A DNA stretch of 64,000 bases from Cyanobium sp. AMD-g (GCF_024346395.1 NZ_JAGQCW010000001.1:682001-746000); one strand, 5' to 3'; shown: positions 49,753 through 57,797, counted from the stretch's first letter. Notes: a model not told the origin generated them from the letters alone. Translations and numbers: made by a program.

Positions 49753-49760
49753 TTAGCGGG

Positions 49761-49775
49761 GCAGACGGGGTCTGC
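49761..49775. promoter_or_regulatory. inverted repeat upstream of chlN
   Basis: GCAGAC-GGG-GTCTGC, a perfect 6-base inverted repeat 12 bases before the chlN start codon. Candidate operator or leader hairpin for the oxygen-sensitive DPOR operon. Confidence 0.4.
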
Positions 49776-49822
49776 GGCCGACTGCGTTACATCTTTTCGG
49801 GATCGTGTCCGGATTCCAGCGC

Positions 49823-50326
49823 TCAGAGGCGGCGGCGGAAACCCTCGCTGAAGCCGGCGCTGCGATCGTCGCGATCGCCATCGGCGCTGCGGCTGAGCTT
49901 CCAGACGTTGCGCCCCAGGCGCCGGGCCCTCAGCCCACCCCGCTCCACCAACGGCGCCCCAGGGCGGGCCCCCATCAGCTGGGCCACCTCGGCGGTGGTC
50001 AGGGGGGCGCCGGTGCGGATGGCCAGGTCGGTGATCTCGAGCCGCTGGCGCAGGCTGGCCAGATCGACCGGATGATCCGCTTCGCCCGGCTCCTTCCAGT
50101 CGCCGAAACCGTCGGCGCCGACACTGCCCATGCGACGCATCAGACCCAGGCCGATGAAGGCGAGGGCCTGCTCCGGCCGCACCCCCTCATCCAACGCCCG
50201 GGTGATCCATTCCGACACGGTGTCCTGGTCCAGGGAGGCCCGCAGGGGATGGGTCTCACCAGCGACCCCGACGGCAGGGGATTCACGGGTGGAAGATGGG
50301 GCGGAAGCGGTGCGCCGGGTGGTCAT
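49823..50326 (-). CDS. possible winged-helix DNA-binding protein, unknown
   Basis: A 167-residue protein from ATG 50326. The middle part (DTVSEWITRALDEGVRPEQA, LAFIGLGLMRRMG) is helical. The C-terminal part has LTTAEVAQLMGARPGAPLVE followed by LRARRLGRNVWKLSR, which reads as a helix-turn-helix with a wing. DNA binding is inferred. It lies directly upstream of the chlN operon on the same strand, so it could regulate it or share transcription. Confidence 0.7.
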   Translation of the reverse strand: MTTRRTASAPSSTRESPAVGVAGETHPLRASLDQDTVSEWITRALDEGVRPEQALAFIGLGLMRRMGSVGADGFGDWKEPGEADHPVDLASLRQRLEITDLAIRTGAPLTTAEVAQLMGARPGAPLVERGGLRARRLGRNVWKLSRSADGDRDDRSAGFSEGFRRRL

Positions 50327-50490
50327 GGTCGCGCCTGTGAAGGTTGTACCGGAAGGTATCGGTTGCCATCGGTCTCGCAAGGGTCTCTGGGTTCTGAAGC
50401 CTCTCTGAAGCAGGATGAACGAGGGGATTCAATTCGCTCTCTGCACCTGGACAGTTCGGTGCCCCCAAGCCGTGTCTCCGCACCGTCTCC

Positions 50491-52203
50491 ATGGACCGTT
50501 CTCTCCATCGGCCCTGCGAACATTTCGCCTCGCACCCACGGTTCGACGCGCCGGCTTCGCAGGAGGAACCCATAGAGATCACCCCCGGTGTCTGGTGGGT
50601 GGGGGTGCGGCTGGTGAAGGACCATTTTCAGTGCCACACCTATTTCATCGCCAACGGATCCGACGGCGTCCTGATCGATCCGGGCTCGCCGCTCACCATC
50701 GAAGGCACCCTGGCCAAGCTGCGCACCATCACCGATCTCGGCGCGATCCGCTGGCTGGTCTGCCATCACTCCGACCCAGACATCTGCGCCGCCCTGCCGC
50801 GGCTGGGCGACGTCCTGACACACCCTGACGTGCACGTGGTGACCGAGTGGCGTGCCAGCGCCCTGATCCGCCACTACGGCCACCGTTTCTCCACCTACCT
50901 GGTGGAGCAGCACAACTGGTGCCTGCCCCTGCAGGAGGATCGGCGGCTGGAATTCCAGCTGACGCCTTATCTGCACTTCCCGGGGGCCATGGTGTCCTTT
51001 GACACCTTCAGCCGCACCCTCTTCTCCTCCGATCTGTTCGGGGGATTCGTGCCCGACAGCAGCGTGCTGGAGTCGGCCGATGCGGCCTACATCATCGAGA
51101 ACGCCCGGCCCTTCCACCAGCACTACATGCCGAGCCGGGAGCTGCTGAGTGCCGGCCTGGCCCGCATCCGCTGCCGCTGGCCCCGGATCGCGCGCATTGC
51201 CCCCCAGCACGGTCACATCGTCGCGGCCTCCATCGTCGATGAGGTGTTCAGCGCCCTCGGAGCCATGGACTGCGGGGTGTATTGCCTCGCCGACGCGGAC
51301 ATGGATCTGAAACGGCTGCTGCGCATCTCCGAGGCGCGGCGGCGCCTCAACGATGTGCTGGTCCATCAGAGCAGCCCTGTGGGGATGGTTCGGGCCATCG
51401 GCAACATCCTCGAATCCTCCGGCCAGGCCACGGAATGTGAACTGGCCGTGGAGCTTCCCGGTGACGGCTGGACCACCTGGTGCGCCGATTCTGCCCAGCC
51501 GCAGCGGCGCGAACCCCATGCCGACTGGCACCAGATCTGTCTGCTCGGCCAGCCCGCGATGGTGCTGGCCATCCGGGGAAACGGCTCAGAGCAACAGTTT
51601 GATCCCGACATGGCAAGGATGTTGCAGGAATTCGCCGAGTCGATGCGCCCCTGGGTGGACCATCTGCTCGACGAACAGCGCCATGCCCATGAGATGGCCG
51701 CCCTCAACACCGCCGCCCTCTGCGATCCGCTCACGGGCCTGGCCAACCGGCGAGCCCTGGATGGGGTGAAGCTACCGCCCAGTTACTCCCTGATCGAACT
51801 CGATCTCGACCATTTCAAGCTGGTCAACGACAGCTTCGGCCACGACGCCGGCGACCGGGTGCTCAAGCAGGTGGCCCGGGTCCTGAGGGAATCGGTGCGG
51901 GAGCAGGACCAGACCTTCCGGCTCGGCGGCGAAGAATTCCTGGTGCTGCTGCCGGAGGCCGACCAGGCCACGGCCCTGATGGTGGCGGAGAGGATCCGGC
52001 TCTCGATCCACCAGCTCGACCTCGTCGGTGAAGCCCCAGAGGGGCGCCTCACGGTCAGCCTGGGGGTGAGCACCAAATCGGTCCAGCTCAGCTCCGATTT
52101 CTCCCATCAGATGGAGCTGGCCGACCAGGCGCTCTACACCGCCAAAGGGGACGGCCGTGACCGGGTGCGAGCCGCCGATGTCCTCTCCCTGAGCAGCCAC
52201 TAG
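50491..52203 (+). CDS. diiron oxygen-sensor-like (ODP) domain fused to diguanylate cyclase
   Basis: A 570-residue soluble signalling protein. Residues 28-255 form a metallo-beta-lactamase fold of the flavodiiron/ODP type: LVCHHSDPDICAAL, TPYLHFPGAMVSFD, LFSSDLFGGF and IAPQHGHIV give His, Asp and His ligands (H92/H93, D95, D97, H162, D181, H240/H242) for a two-iron site. A helical, GAF-like linker follows (about 270-400). A full GGDEF domain has CDPLTGLANRRALDG, LIELDLDHFKLVND and RLGGEEFLVLL (GGEEF 479-483). An RxxD inhibitory site (470-473) sits five residues before it. Output should be c-di-GMP controlled by O2 or NO; the input is inference. Confidence 0.88.
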   Translation: MDRSLHRPCEHFASHPRFDAPASQEEPIEITPGVWWVGVRLVKDHFQCHTYFIANGSDGVLIDPGSPLTIEGTLAKLRTITDLGAIRWLVCHHSDPDICAALPRLGDVLTHPDVHVVTEWRASALIRHYGHRFSTYLVEQHNWCLPLQEDRRLEFQLTPYLHFPGAMVSFDTFSRTLFSSDLFGGFVPDSSVLESADAAYIIENARPFHQHYMPSRELLSAGLARIRCRWPRIARIAPQHGHIVAASIVDEVFSALGAMDCGVYCLADADMDLKRLLRISEARRRLNDVLVHQSSPVGMVRAIGNILESSGQATECELAVELPGDGWTTWCADSAQPQRREPHADWHQICLLGQPAMVLAIRGNGSEQQFDPDMARMLQEFAESMRPWVDHLLDEQRHAHEMAALNTAALCDPLTGLANRRALDGVKLPPSYSLIELDLDHFKLVNDSFGHDAGDRVLKQVARVLRESVREQDQTFRLGGEEFLVLLPEADQATALMVAERIRLSIHQLDLVGEAPEGRLTVSLGVSTKSVQLSSDFSHQMELADQALYTAKGDGRDRVRAADVLSLSSH

Positions 52204-52245
52204 GCCGGTGCCGCCCCCGGCGGGGAGTACCCTCCACTCCTGGAC

Positions 52246-52259
52246 TGCCACAGGTGGCA
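52246..52259. promoter_or_regulatory. perfect inverted repeat upstream of csoS1D
   Basis: TGCCAC-AG-GTGGCA, a 6-base perfect inverted repeat in the 132-base gap between the GGDEF gene and csoS1D. It may be an operator for csoS1D or the end of the previous transcript; no T-tract follows. Confidence 0.4.
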
Positions 52260-52335
52260 ACCAGTGATCCCGGTGCTTCACCCCCCCGGTGATCGAGACG
52301 ATCGTCCTTTCCGGGAGTAGGCGCCTGGCGCCGTG

Positions 52336-53136
52336 ATGGATTCGCAGGCTGCCCGTTCCTTCCTTCGCGACGACCGGTCGGACGCCAGGAGACGGGCGGC
52401 GAATCTGCGCATCACCGGCACCGATGTGAGCGGCGAGGCCTCCGGGGCCAGCTGCGTGATCACCACCGACAGCGAAGGCCGGCGCCTGGCTCGCCAGTCG
52501 AGCCACGTGCAGTCGATCGAACTGCGCACCTACGTCTTCCTGGATTCGCTCCAGCCCCAGCTGGCGTCCTACATGGGCACGGTGTCCCATGGCTTCCTGC
52601 CGATTCCCGGCGATGCCTGCCTGTGGCTGGAGGTGTCGCCCGGTATGGCGGTGCACCGGGTGACCGACATCGCCCTGAAGGCCAGCACGGTGCGGCTCGG
52701 CCAGATGGTGGTGGAGCGGGCCTTCGGCTCCCTGGCCCTCTACCACCGGGACCAGAGCAATGTGCTCCACTCCGGTGACGTGGTGCTGGAGGCCATCGGC
52801 AGCCGGGTGGAGCTGCGCAGCCGCTGTGAGGTCACCTGGACCGAGATCATCCGGGCGATCACGCCCGACCATGCCGTGCTGATCAACCGCCAGAACCGCC
52901 GCGGCTCGATGATCCAGGCCGGCATGAGCATGTTCATCCTCGAGACCGAGCCAGCCGGCTACGTGCTGATCGCCGCCAATGAGGCGGAGAAGGGCTCCAA
53001 CATCACCGTGGTCGACGTCAAGGCCGTCGGCGCCTTCGGCCGCCTCACCCTCGCGGGCAAGGAGGGCGATGTGGAGGAGGCCGCCGCCGCCGCGATGCGC
53101 GCCGTGGCCCAGATCAACGCCGGCGCCGGCGCCTGA
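52336..53136 (+). CDS. csoS1D: carboxysome shell protein CsoS1D (tandem BMC domains)
   Basis: A 266-residue pseudohexameric shell protein whose trimers stack and carry a large gated pore. Two BMC domains follow a variable N-terminus: the first includes [20 protein letters not shown] and [20 protein letters not shown], the second [20 protein letters not shown] and [20 protein letters not shown]. Sequence is close to the characterised Prochlorococcus protein as I remember it. ATG 52336 or the adjoining GTG 52333 are possible starts. First gene of the carbon-concentrating island. Confidence 0.96.
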   Translation: MDSQAARSFLRDDRSDARRRAANLRITGTDVSGEASGASCVITTDSEGRRLARQSSHVQSIELRTYVFLDSLQPQLASYMGTVSHGFLPIPGDACLWLEVSPGMAVHRVTDIALKASTVRLGQMVVERAFGSLALYHRDQSNVLHSGDVVLEAIGSRVELRSRCEVTWTEIIRAITPDHAVLINRQNRRGSMIQAGMSMFILETEPAGYVLIAANEAEKGSNITVVDVKAVGAFGRLTLAGKEGDVEEAAAAAMRAVAQINAGAGA

Positions 53137-53141
53137 GCGGC

Positions 53142-53738
53142 TCAGCCCAGGCCCAGCAGACGTTTCAGACCCGGAGCCATCGCCCGGGCGGCTTTGCCGC
53201 GGCTGCCCAGCCGGCTCCTGAGGTGCTCCCCCATGGCGGCATAGCTGCAACCGGCTTCGCGCACATGGAAGATCGGGTCATAGCCGCCGCCGTGGCCCGA
53301 GGCTTCCCGCAGGATCAGCCCCCGGCAGAGCCCTTCCGACTCCAGCACCACCTCACCGGTGGGGTCGGCGAGGGCCATGGCGCTCACGAAGGTGCCGCCG
53401 CGGTAGAGGGAATCGCCGAGTTCGTGCAGCAGCCGGTGGATCCGCTCGTGGTCGGTGGGGGCGTAACGGGCCGAATGCAGACCCGGGCGGCCATCGAGGG
53501 CATCCACCTCCAGTCCCGAATCATCGGCCAGCGACCAGCAACCGGTGAGGGAGGCCACGGTGGAGGCCTTCAGCCGCGCGTTCTCCGCATAGGTGTGGCC
53601 CGTCTCCTCGATCTCCAGGCCCTTGGGCTGCTGTCGCACCTCCAGACCAGCCGCCTCGAGCATCGCCGAGATCTCGGCCACCTTGTGGGGGTTGCCGCTG
53701 GCGATCACCAGCACCGGGCGGGAAGGGGAGAGGGTCAA
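53142..53738 (-). CDS. rdgB: XTP/dITP pyrophosphatase (RdgB/HAM1)
   Basis: A 198-residue house-cleaning enzyme hydrolysing non-canonical purine nucleoside triphosphates. It shows VLVIASGNPHKVAEISAML, GHTYAENARLKASTVA, SLADDSGLEVDALDGRPGLH, SARYAPTDHERI and GGYDPIFHVREAGCSYAAM. TTG start at 53738. Convergent with csoS1D and encoded inside the carboxysome island, as in other alpha-cyanobacteria; a functional link is not established. Confidence 0.95.
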   Translation of the reverse strand: MTLSPSRPVLVIASGNPHKVAEISAMLEAAGLEVRQQPKGLEIEETGHTYAENARLKASTVASLTGCWSLADDSGLEVDALDGRPGLHSARYAPTDHERIHRLLHELGDSLYRGGTFVSAMALADPTGEVVLESEGLCRGLILREASGHGGGYDPIFHVREAGCSYAAMGEHLRSRLGSRGKAARAMAPGLKRLLGLG

Positions 53739-53919
53739 GCCGGGCCCACGGGGGGCCCCATTGTGGTGCAGAGAGGTGGGGCGGGCGCTGAAGGGGTGGG
53801 GCAGGACGGGTTGAACATTCCACCCCCGGAAAACTCCAGGGTTCCTGCCCCGGGGCGGACGATAGGGAATTCGCCGCCGATCGGACGAATCCAGCGGTCA
53901 ACATTGCGCGTCCGGTGAC

Positions 53920-53940
53920 GGGCGAAGGACAGATTCGCCC
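53920..53940. promoter_or_regulatory. inverted repeat upstream of sbtA
   Basis: GGGCGAA (53920-53926) and TTCGCCC (53934-53940) around a 7-base spacer form a perfect 7-base inverted repeat 35 bases before sbtA. A looser pair, ATTCG...CGAAT, lies just upstream (about 53870-53890). Candidate binding site for a low-CO2 regulator; it does not resemble the known NdhR half sites. Confidence 0.5.
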
Positions 53941-53975
53941 TTAGGTTGCCAGCACCCTTTGGGCGCCGGAGGGCG

Positions 53976-55010
53976 ATGCAGTCGAGCCTGGTCCTACAGA
54001 ACCTGCTCTCAGCGCCGGTGCTGTTCTTTTTTCTGGGCATCCTCGGGGTGCTGGTGGGCTCCGACCTGGAGATCCCCTCCCCGCTGCCGAAGCTCTTCTC
54101 CCTTTACCTGCTGCTGGCCATCGGCTTCAAGGGGGGCATGGAGCTGGCCCACAGCGGCCTCGGTCCCCAGGTGCTGCTGACGATCGGTGCGGCGGTGGTG
54201 ATGTCGTTGCTGGTGCCCCTGACGAGCTTCCTGCTCCTGCGGCTGCGCCTGGATGGCTACAACGCCGCGGCCATCGCCGCCTCCTATGGCTCGATCAGCG
54301 CCGTGACCTTCATCACGGCCGAGAGCTTCCTCAATGTTCTGGACGTGAACTTCGACGGCTTCATGGTGGCGGCCCTGGCACTGATGGAGTCGCCGGCGAT
54401 CGTGGTGGGGGTGATCCTCGCCAAGCTCTCGGCCCCGGCCGAGGATCGGGAGGCCGCCGGGGAGCAGGAGAACGGCACGGATCTGGAGAATGGCGGGGGG
54501 AGTCTGCGCTGGCGGGAAGTGCTCCAGGAGGCCTTTCTCAACGGTTCGGTGTACCTGTTGATCGGCAGTCTGGTGATCGGCTATGTGGTGGCCGCCTTCA
54601 GCCCGGCGGGGCTGGAGAAGATGGATCCCTTCACCGAAAAACTGTTCTACGGAGCCCTCTGTTTCTTCCTTCTCGACATGGGCATCGTTGCGGCGCAGCG
54701 GCTACGGGACCTGCGCCAGACGGGGGCCTTCCTGATCGGCTTCTCCCTGCTGGCCCCCCCCGTGCACGCGCTGGTGGGACTGCTGGTCAGTGCCCTGCTG
54801 GGCCTGAGCCAGGGCAACACCCTGCTGTTCATGGTGCTCTGCGCCAGCGCCTCCTACATCGCCGTGCCGGCGGCGATGCGCATGACCGTTCCCCAGGCCA
54901 ACCCGAGCCTGTACATCTCCACGGCCCTGGGCCTCACCTTCCCCTTCAATGTGGTGATCGGAATTCCTCTGTACATGGCGCTGACCCGATACGTCATCCC
55001 CGTCGGCTGA
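53976..55010 (+). CDS. sbtA: sodium-dependent bicarbonate transporter SbtA
   Basis: A 344-residue plasma-membrane Na+/HCO3- symporter. Two five-helix halves run QSSLVLQNLLSAPVLFFFLG, LYLLLAIGFKGGMELAHSG, ASYGSISAVTFITAESFL, MVAALALMESPAIVVGVILA, then a charged cytoplasmic loop (about 155-185) and FYGALCFFLLDMGIVAAQRL, VLCASASYIAVPAAMRMTVP. The GSISAVTF and ASASYIAVPAAMR segments correspond to the substrate and Na+ site. ATG 53976 is preferred to an upstream start. Followed 46 bases on by its regulator sbtB. Confidence 0.97.
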   Translation: MQSSLVLQNLLSAPVLFFFLGILGVLVGSDLEIPSPLPKLFSLYLLLAIGFKGGMELAHSGLGPQVLLTIGAAVVMSLLVPLTSFLLLRLRLDGYNAAAIAASYGSISAVTFITAESFLNVLDVNFDGFMVAALALMESPAIVVGVILAKLSAPAEDREAAGEQENGTDLENGGGSLRWREVLQEAFLNGSVYLLIGSLVIGYVVAAFSPAGLEKMDPFTEKLFYGALCFFLLDMGIVAAQRLRDLRQTGAFLIGFSLLAPPVHALVGLLVSALLGLSQGNTLLFMVLCASASYIAVPAAMRMTVPQANPSLYISTALGLTFPFNVVIGIPLYMALTRYVIPVG

Positions 55011-55056
55011 GCCCAGGCCCCATGTCATCCAATCGCCAAACCGTCGCCCCGACACC

Positions 55057-55338
55057 ATGAAACGCATCGATCTCTTTCTCAGCGAACGGGAGTTGAACCG
55101 GGTCTGCAAGGCCATCACCGCGGCCGGGGCCAAGGGCTATTCGGTGATGCGGCACGTCACGGGCATGGGGCCGTCCGGGGAGATCTCCGAAGGGATGGAT
55201 TTCAGCGGGCTGGGGGCCAATGCCCACGTGATCGTGTTCGTCGAGGACGGCGTGCTGGCAGCCGTGAGCAAAGCCCTGAAGCCCCTGCTGAAGCGCTATG
55301 GCGGCGTGGGCTTCGTCTCCAGCGCCGAGCCCCTCTGA
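55057..55338 (+). CDS. sbtB: PII-like regulator SbtB
   Basis: A 93-residue trimeric PII-like protein that binds adenyl nucleotides (cAMP, AMP, ADP) and controls SbtA. MKRIDLFLSERELNRVCKAI opens the ferredoxin-like fold; SVMRHVTGMGPSGEISEGMD spans the T-loop; VIVFVEDGVLAAVSKALKPL completes it. The redox-active CGPxGC tail of longer SbtB proteins is absent; the protein ends VGFVSSAEPL. The gene directly follows sbtA. Confidence 0.95.
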   Translation: MKRIDLFLSERELNRVCKAITAAGAKGYSVMRHVTGMGPSGEISEGMDFSGLGANAHVIVFVEDGVLAAVSKALKPLLKRYGGVGFVSSAEPL

Positions 55339-55382
55339 ACCGGGCTGGCGGCCCCGCAGCGACCGCGCCGGAAGCAGCGATC

Positions 55383-55400
55383 AAGCAAAGCTTGCTTTTT
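55383..55400 (+). terminator. weak intrinsic-terminator-like hairpin after sbtB
   Basis: AAGCAA-AGC-TTGCTT followed by TTT (55383-55400), in a short AT-rich island about 45 bases past the sbtB stop. The stem is only 6 bases, so termination would be partial. A second hairpin CTGAT...ATCAG lies at 55409-55429. Confidence 0.5.
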
Positions 55401-55469
55401 GTGTTGCACTGATCAGCTGCTCTTATCAGCCGATCGCGAAACCTTGATGGCCGCCGGGGCGCCAATCGC

Positions 55470-55491
55470 TTGACGGAGGGTTTGACGGAGG
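55470..55491 (+). promoter_or_regulatory. directly repeated TTGACGGAGG upstream of csoS1A
   Basis: TTGACGGAGG occurs at 55470-55479 and again at 55482-55491, 12 bases apart. Each contains a TTGAC that could act as a -35 element, but no good -10 is seen at 17 bases. May be a regulator half-site pair for the main carboxysome operon. A strong AGGAG (55529-55533) precedes the csoS1A ATG. Confidence 0.45.
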
Positions 55492-55539
55492 AGCAAGGTT
55501 GCACACGAACATTCCACCCCCCTCCTCCAGGAGCAGGTA

Positions 55540-55851
55540 ATGGCAAACGAAACCATGGGCATCGCCCTCGGCATGATCGAGACACGCGGTCTGGTCCCCG
55601 CCATCGAAGCGGCTGACGCCATGACCAAAGCCGCCGAAGTGCGTCTCATTGGTCGCGAATTCGTCGGCGGCGGCTACGTCACCGTCCTGGTGCGGGGTGA
55701 AACCGGTGCCGTCAACGCCGCCGTTCGCGCCGGCGCCGACGCCTGCGAGCGGGTGGGTGATGGCCTGGTGGCCGCCCACATCATCGCCCGTCCCCACCGT
55801 GAAGTGGAGCCGGCGCTGAACAGCAGCTTCGGCCTGGGATCGAAGGACTGA
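55540..55851 (+). CDS. csoS1A: carboxysome shell protein CsoS1A
   Basis: A 103-residue BMC hexamer that tiles the shell facets. MANETMGIALGMIETRGLVP, EFVGGGYVTVLVRGETGAVN and HIIARPHREVEPAL are the standard domain. The pore loop reads REFVGGGYV. Preceded by AGGAG at 6 bases. First gene of the csoS1A-cbbL-cbbS-csoS2 transcript. The BMC region is close in DNA sequence to that in csoS1E, 7 kb downstream. Confidence 0.98.
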   Translation: MANETMGIALGMIETRGLVPAIEAADAMTKAAEVRLIGREFVGGGYVTVLVRGETGAVNAAVRAGADACERVGDGLVAAHIIARPHREVEPALNSSFGLGSKD

Positions 55852-55902
55852 GCGGTCAAGCCGACCCTCTGATTTTTCATCCGAACCCATCCGAACAATC
55901 CC

Positions 55903-57315
55903 ATGAGCAAGAAGTACGACGCCGGGGTCAAGGAGTACCGCGACACTTACTGGACTCCCGATTACGTCCCCCTCGACACCGACCTGCTGGCCTGCTTCAA
56001 GTGCACCGGCCAGGAAGGTGTGCCCAAGGAAGAAGTGGCTGCCGCCGTGGCCGCCGAGTCCTCCACCGGCACCTGGTCCACTGTGTGGTCCGAGCTCCTC
56101 ACCGATCTCGACTTCTACAAGGGCCGCTGCTACCGCATCGAAGACGTCCCTGGTGACAAGGAGTCGTTCTATGCCTTCATCGCCTACCCCCTCGACCTGT
56201 TCGAGGAAGGCTCGGTGACCAACGTGCTCACCTCCCTGGTGGGCAACGTGTTCGGCTTCAAGGCCCTGCGTCACCTGCGTCTGGAAGACATCCGCTTCCC
56301 GATGGCCTTCATCAAGACCTGCCCCGGCCCTCCGAACGGCATCTGCGTCGAACGCGACCGGATGAACAAGTACGGCCGTCCCCTGCTGGGTTGCACCATC
56401 AAGCCGAAGCTCGGCCTCTCCGGCAAGAACTACGGCCGGGTGGTCTACGAATGCCTCCGCGGTGGCCTCGACTTCACCAAGGACGACGAGAACATCAACT
56501 CCCAGCCCTTCCAGCGCTGGCAGAACCGTTTCGAGTTCGTGGCCGAAGCCGTCCAGCTCGCCCAGGAAGAAACCGGCGAGAAGAAGGGGCATTACCTCAA
56601 CTGCACCGCCGCCACTCCTGAAGAGATGTACGAGCGGGCTGAGTTCGCCAAGGAACTCGGCCAGCCGATCATCATGCACGACTACATCACCGGTGGCTTC
56701 ACGGCCAACACCGGTCTGTCGAAGTGGTGCCGCAAGAACGGCATGCTGCTGCACATTCACCGCGCCATGCACGCGGTGATCGACCGCCATCCCAAGCACG
56801 GCATCCACTTCCGGGTGCTGGCCAAGTGCCTGCGCCTCTCCGGTGGCGACCAGCTGCACACCGGCACCGTGGTGGGCAAGCTCGAGGGTGACCGTCAGAC
56901 CACCCTGGGCTTCATCGACCAGCTGCGCGAATCCTTCATCCCCGAAGACCGCACCCGCGGCAACTTCTTCGATCAGGACTGGGGTTCGATGCCCGGCGTC
57001 TTCGCCGTGGCCTCCGGCGGCATCCACGTGTGGCACATGCCCGCCCTGGTTGCCATCTTCGGTGACGACTCCGTTCTCCAGTTCGGTGGTGGCACCCACG
57101 GTCACCCCTGGGGCTCGGCCGCCGGCGCCGCCGCCAACCGGGTGGCCCTGGAAGCCTGCGTCAAGGCCCGCAACGCCGGCCGCGAAATCGAGAAGGAAGG
57201 CCGCGACATCCTCATGGAAGCCGCCAAGCACAGCCCCGAGCTGGCCATCGCCCTCGAGACCTGGAAGGAAATCAAGTTCGAGTTCGACACCGTCGACAAG
57301 CTCGACGTCGGCTGA
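55903..57315 (+). CDS. cbbL: RuBisCO large subunit, form IA
   Basis: 470 residues. Fixes CO2 onto ribulose-1,5-bisphosphate inside the carboxysome. [20 protein letters not shown] holds the carbamylated Lys with the Asp-Glu Mg ligands, [13 protein letters not shown] is loop 1, and the loop 6-like and phosphate-binding [19 protein letters not shown] and [19 protein letters not shown] are intact. Form IA character follows from its setting in a cso cluster and the [16 protein letters not shown]-terminus. Confidence 0.99.
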   Translation: MSKKYDAGVKEYRDTYWTPDYVPLDTDLLACFKCTGQEGVPKEEVAAAVAAESSTGTWSTVWSELLTDLDFYKGRCYRIEDVPGDKESFYAFIAYPLDLFEEGSVTNVLTSLVGNVFGFKALRHLRLEDIRFPMAFIKTCPGPPNGICVERDRMNKYGRPLLGCTIKPKLGLSGKNYGRVVYECLRGGLDFTKDDENINSQPFQRWQNRFEFVAEAVQLAQEETGEKKGHYLNCTAATPEEMYERAEFAKELGQPIIMHDYITGGFTANTGLSKWCRKNGMLLHIHRAMHAVIDRHPKHGIHFRVLAKCLRLSGGDQLHTGTVVGKLEGDRQTTLGFIDQLRESFIPEDRTRGNFFDQDWGSMPGVFAVASGGIHVWHMPALVAIFGDDSVLQFGGGTHGHPWGSAAGAAANRVALEACVKARNAGREIEKEGRDILMEAAKHSPELAIALETWKEIKFEFDTVDKLDVG

Positions 57316-57342
57316 GCCGGCACCCGGCCCCATGCCTTGCCA

Positions 57343-57378
57343 CCGCTGACCGAAGGTGTACCCACCCGAAGTCAGCGG
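57343..57378 (+). promoter_or_regulatory. structured hairpin in the cbbL-cbbS gap
   Basis: CCGCTGAC (57343-57350) pairs perfectly with GTCAGCGG (57371-57378). Inside is a symmetric CGAA/CGAA internal loop, a GGTG/CACC stem and a TACC tetraloop. It ends 37 bases before the cbbS ATG. Probable RNA stability, processing or translation control element for RuBisCO subunits. Confidence 0.65.
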
Positions 57379-57415
57379 GGCTGGGCTTCCCATCCCATTC
57401 CCCTCAAGGATCCCC

Positions 57416-57757
57416 ATGCCCTTCAAGAGCACCGTGGGTGACTACCAAACAGTCGCCACCCTGGAGACCTTCGGCTTCCTCCCGCCGATGACCCAGGACG
57501 AGATCTATGACCAGATCGCCTACATCATTGCCCAGGGCTGGAGCCCCCTGGTCGAGCACGTCCACCCCAGCCGCTCCATGGCCACCTACTGGTCGTTCTG
57601 GAAGCTGCCCTTCTTTGGTGAGAAGGATCTCGGGGTGATCGTGAACGAACTGGAGTCCTGCCACCGGGCCTATCCGGACCATCACGTGCGCCTCGTGGGC
57701 TACGACGCCTACACCCAGAGTCAGGGCGCCTGCTTCGTTGTGTTCGAAGGCCGCTGA
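57416..57757 (+). CDS. cbbS: RuBisCO small subunit, form IA
   Basis: A 113-residue small subunit. GDYQTVATLETFGFLPPMTQ, SRSMATYWSFWKLPFFGEKD, and VRLVGYDAYTQSQGACFVVF. Form IA carries a shorter bA-bB loop than plant-type. ATG 57416 is preferred over an upstream frame. It binds CsoS2 N-terminal repeats at the large-small subunit groove in characterised systems. Confidence 0.99.
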   Translation: MPFKSTVGDYQTVATLETFGFLPPMTQDEIYDQIAYIIAQGWSPLVEHVHPSRSMATYWSFWKLPFFGEKDLGVIVNELESCHRAYPDHHVRLVGYDAYTQSQGACFVVFEGR

Positions 57758-57772
57758 TCCAGCGGTTTCAGC

Positions 57773-57797
57773 GGATCCCGGCCGGCGGTCGGGATCC
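57773..57797 (+). terminator. strong hairpin in the cbbS-csoS2 gap, partial terminator or processing site
   Basis: GGATCCCG (57773-57780) pairs with CGGGATCC (57790-57797), 8 perfect base pairs with a 9-base loop, followed at a few bases by ACTTTTGAT. It lies in the 72-base gap after cbbS. Partial termination or 3'-end protection here would explain more RuBisCO than CsoS2 message. Confidence 0.6.

Noticed and set aside
52246..52259. Intrinsic terminator after the GGDEF gene
   Set aside because: The inverted repeat has only a 2-base loop and no following T-tract, so it is listed as a possible operator instead.
55426..57432. A 668-codon minus-strand open frame under csoS1A and cbbL
   Set aside because: Highly expressed genes with strong third-position GC bias create long antisense frames; no homology is apparent.
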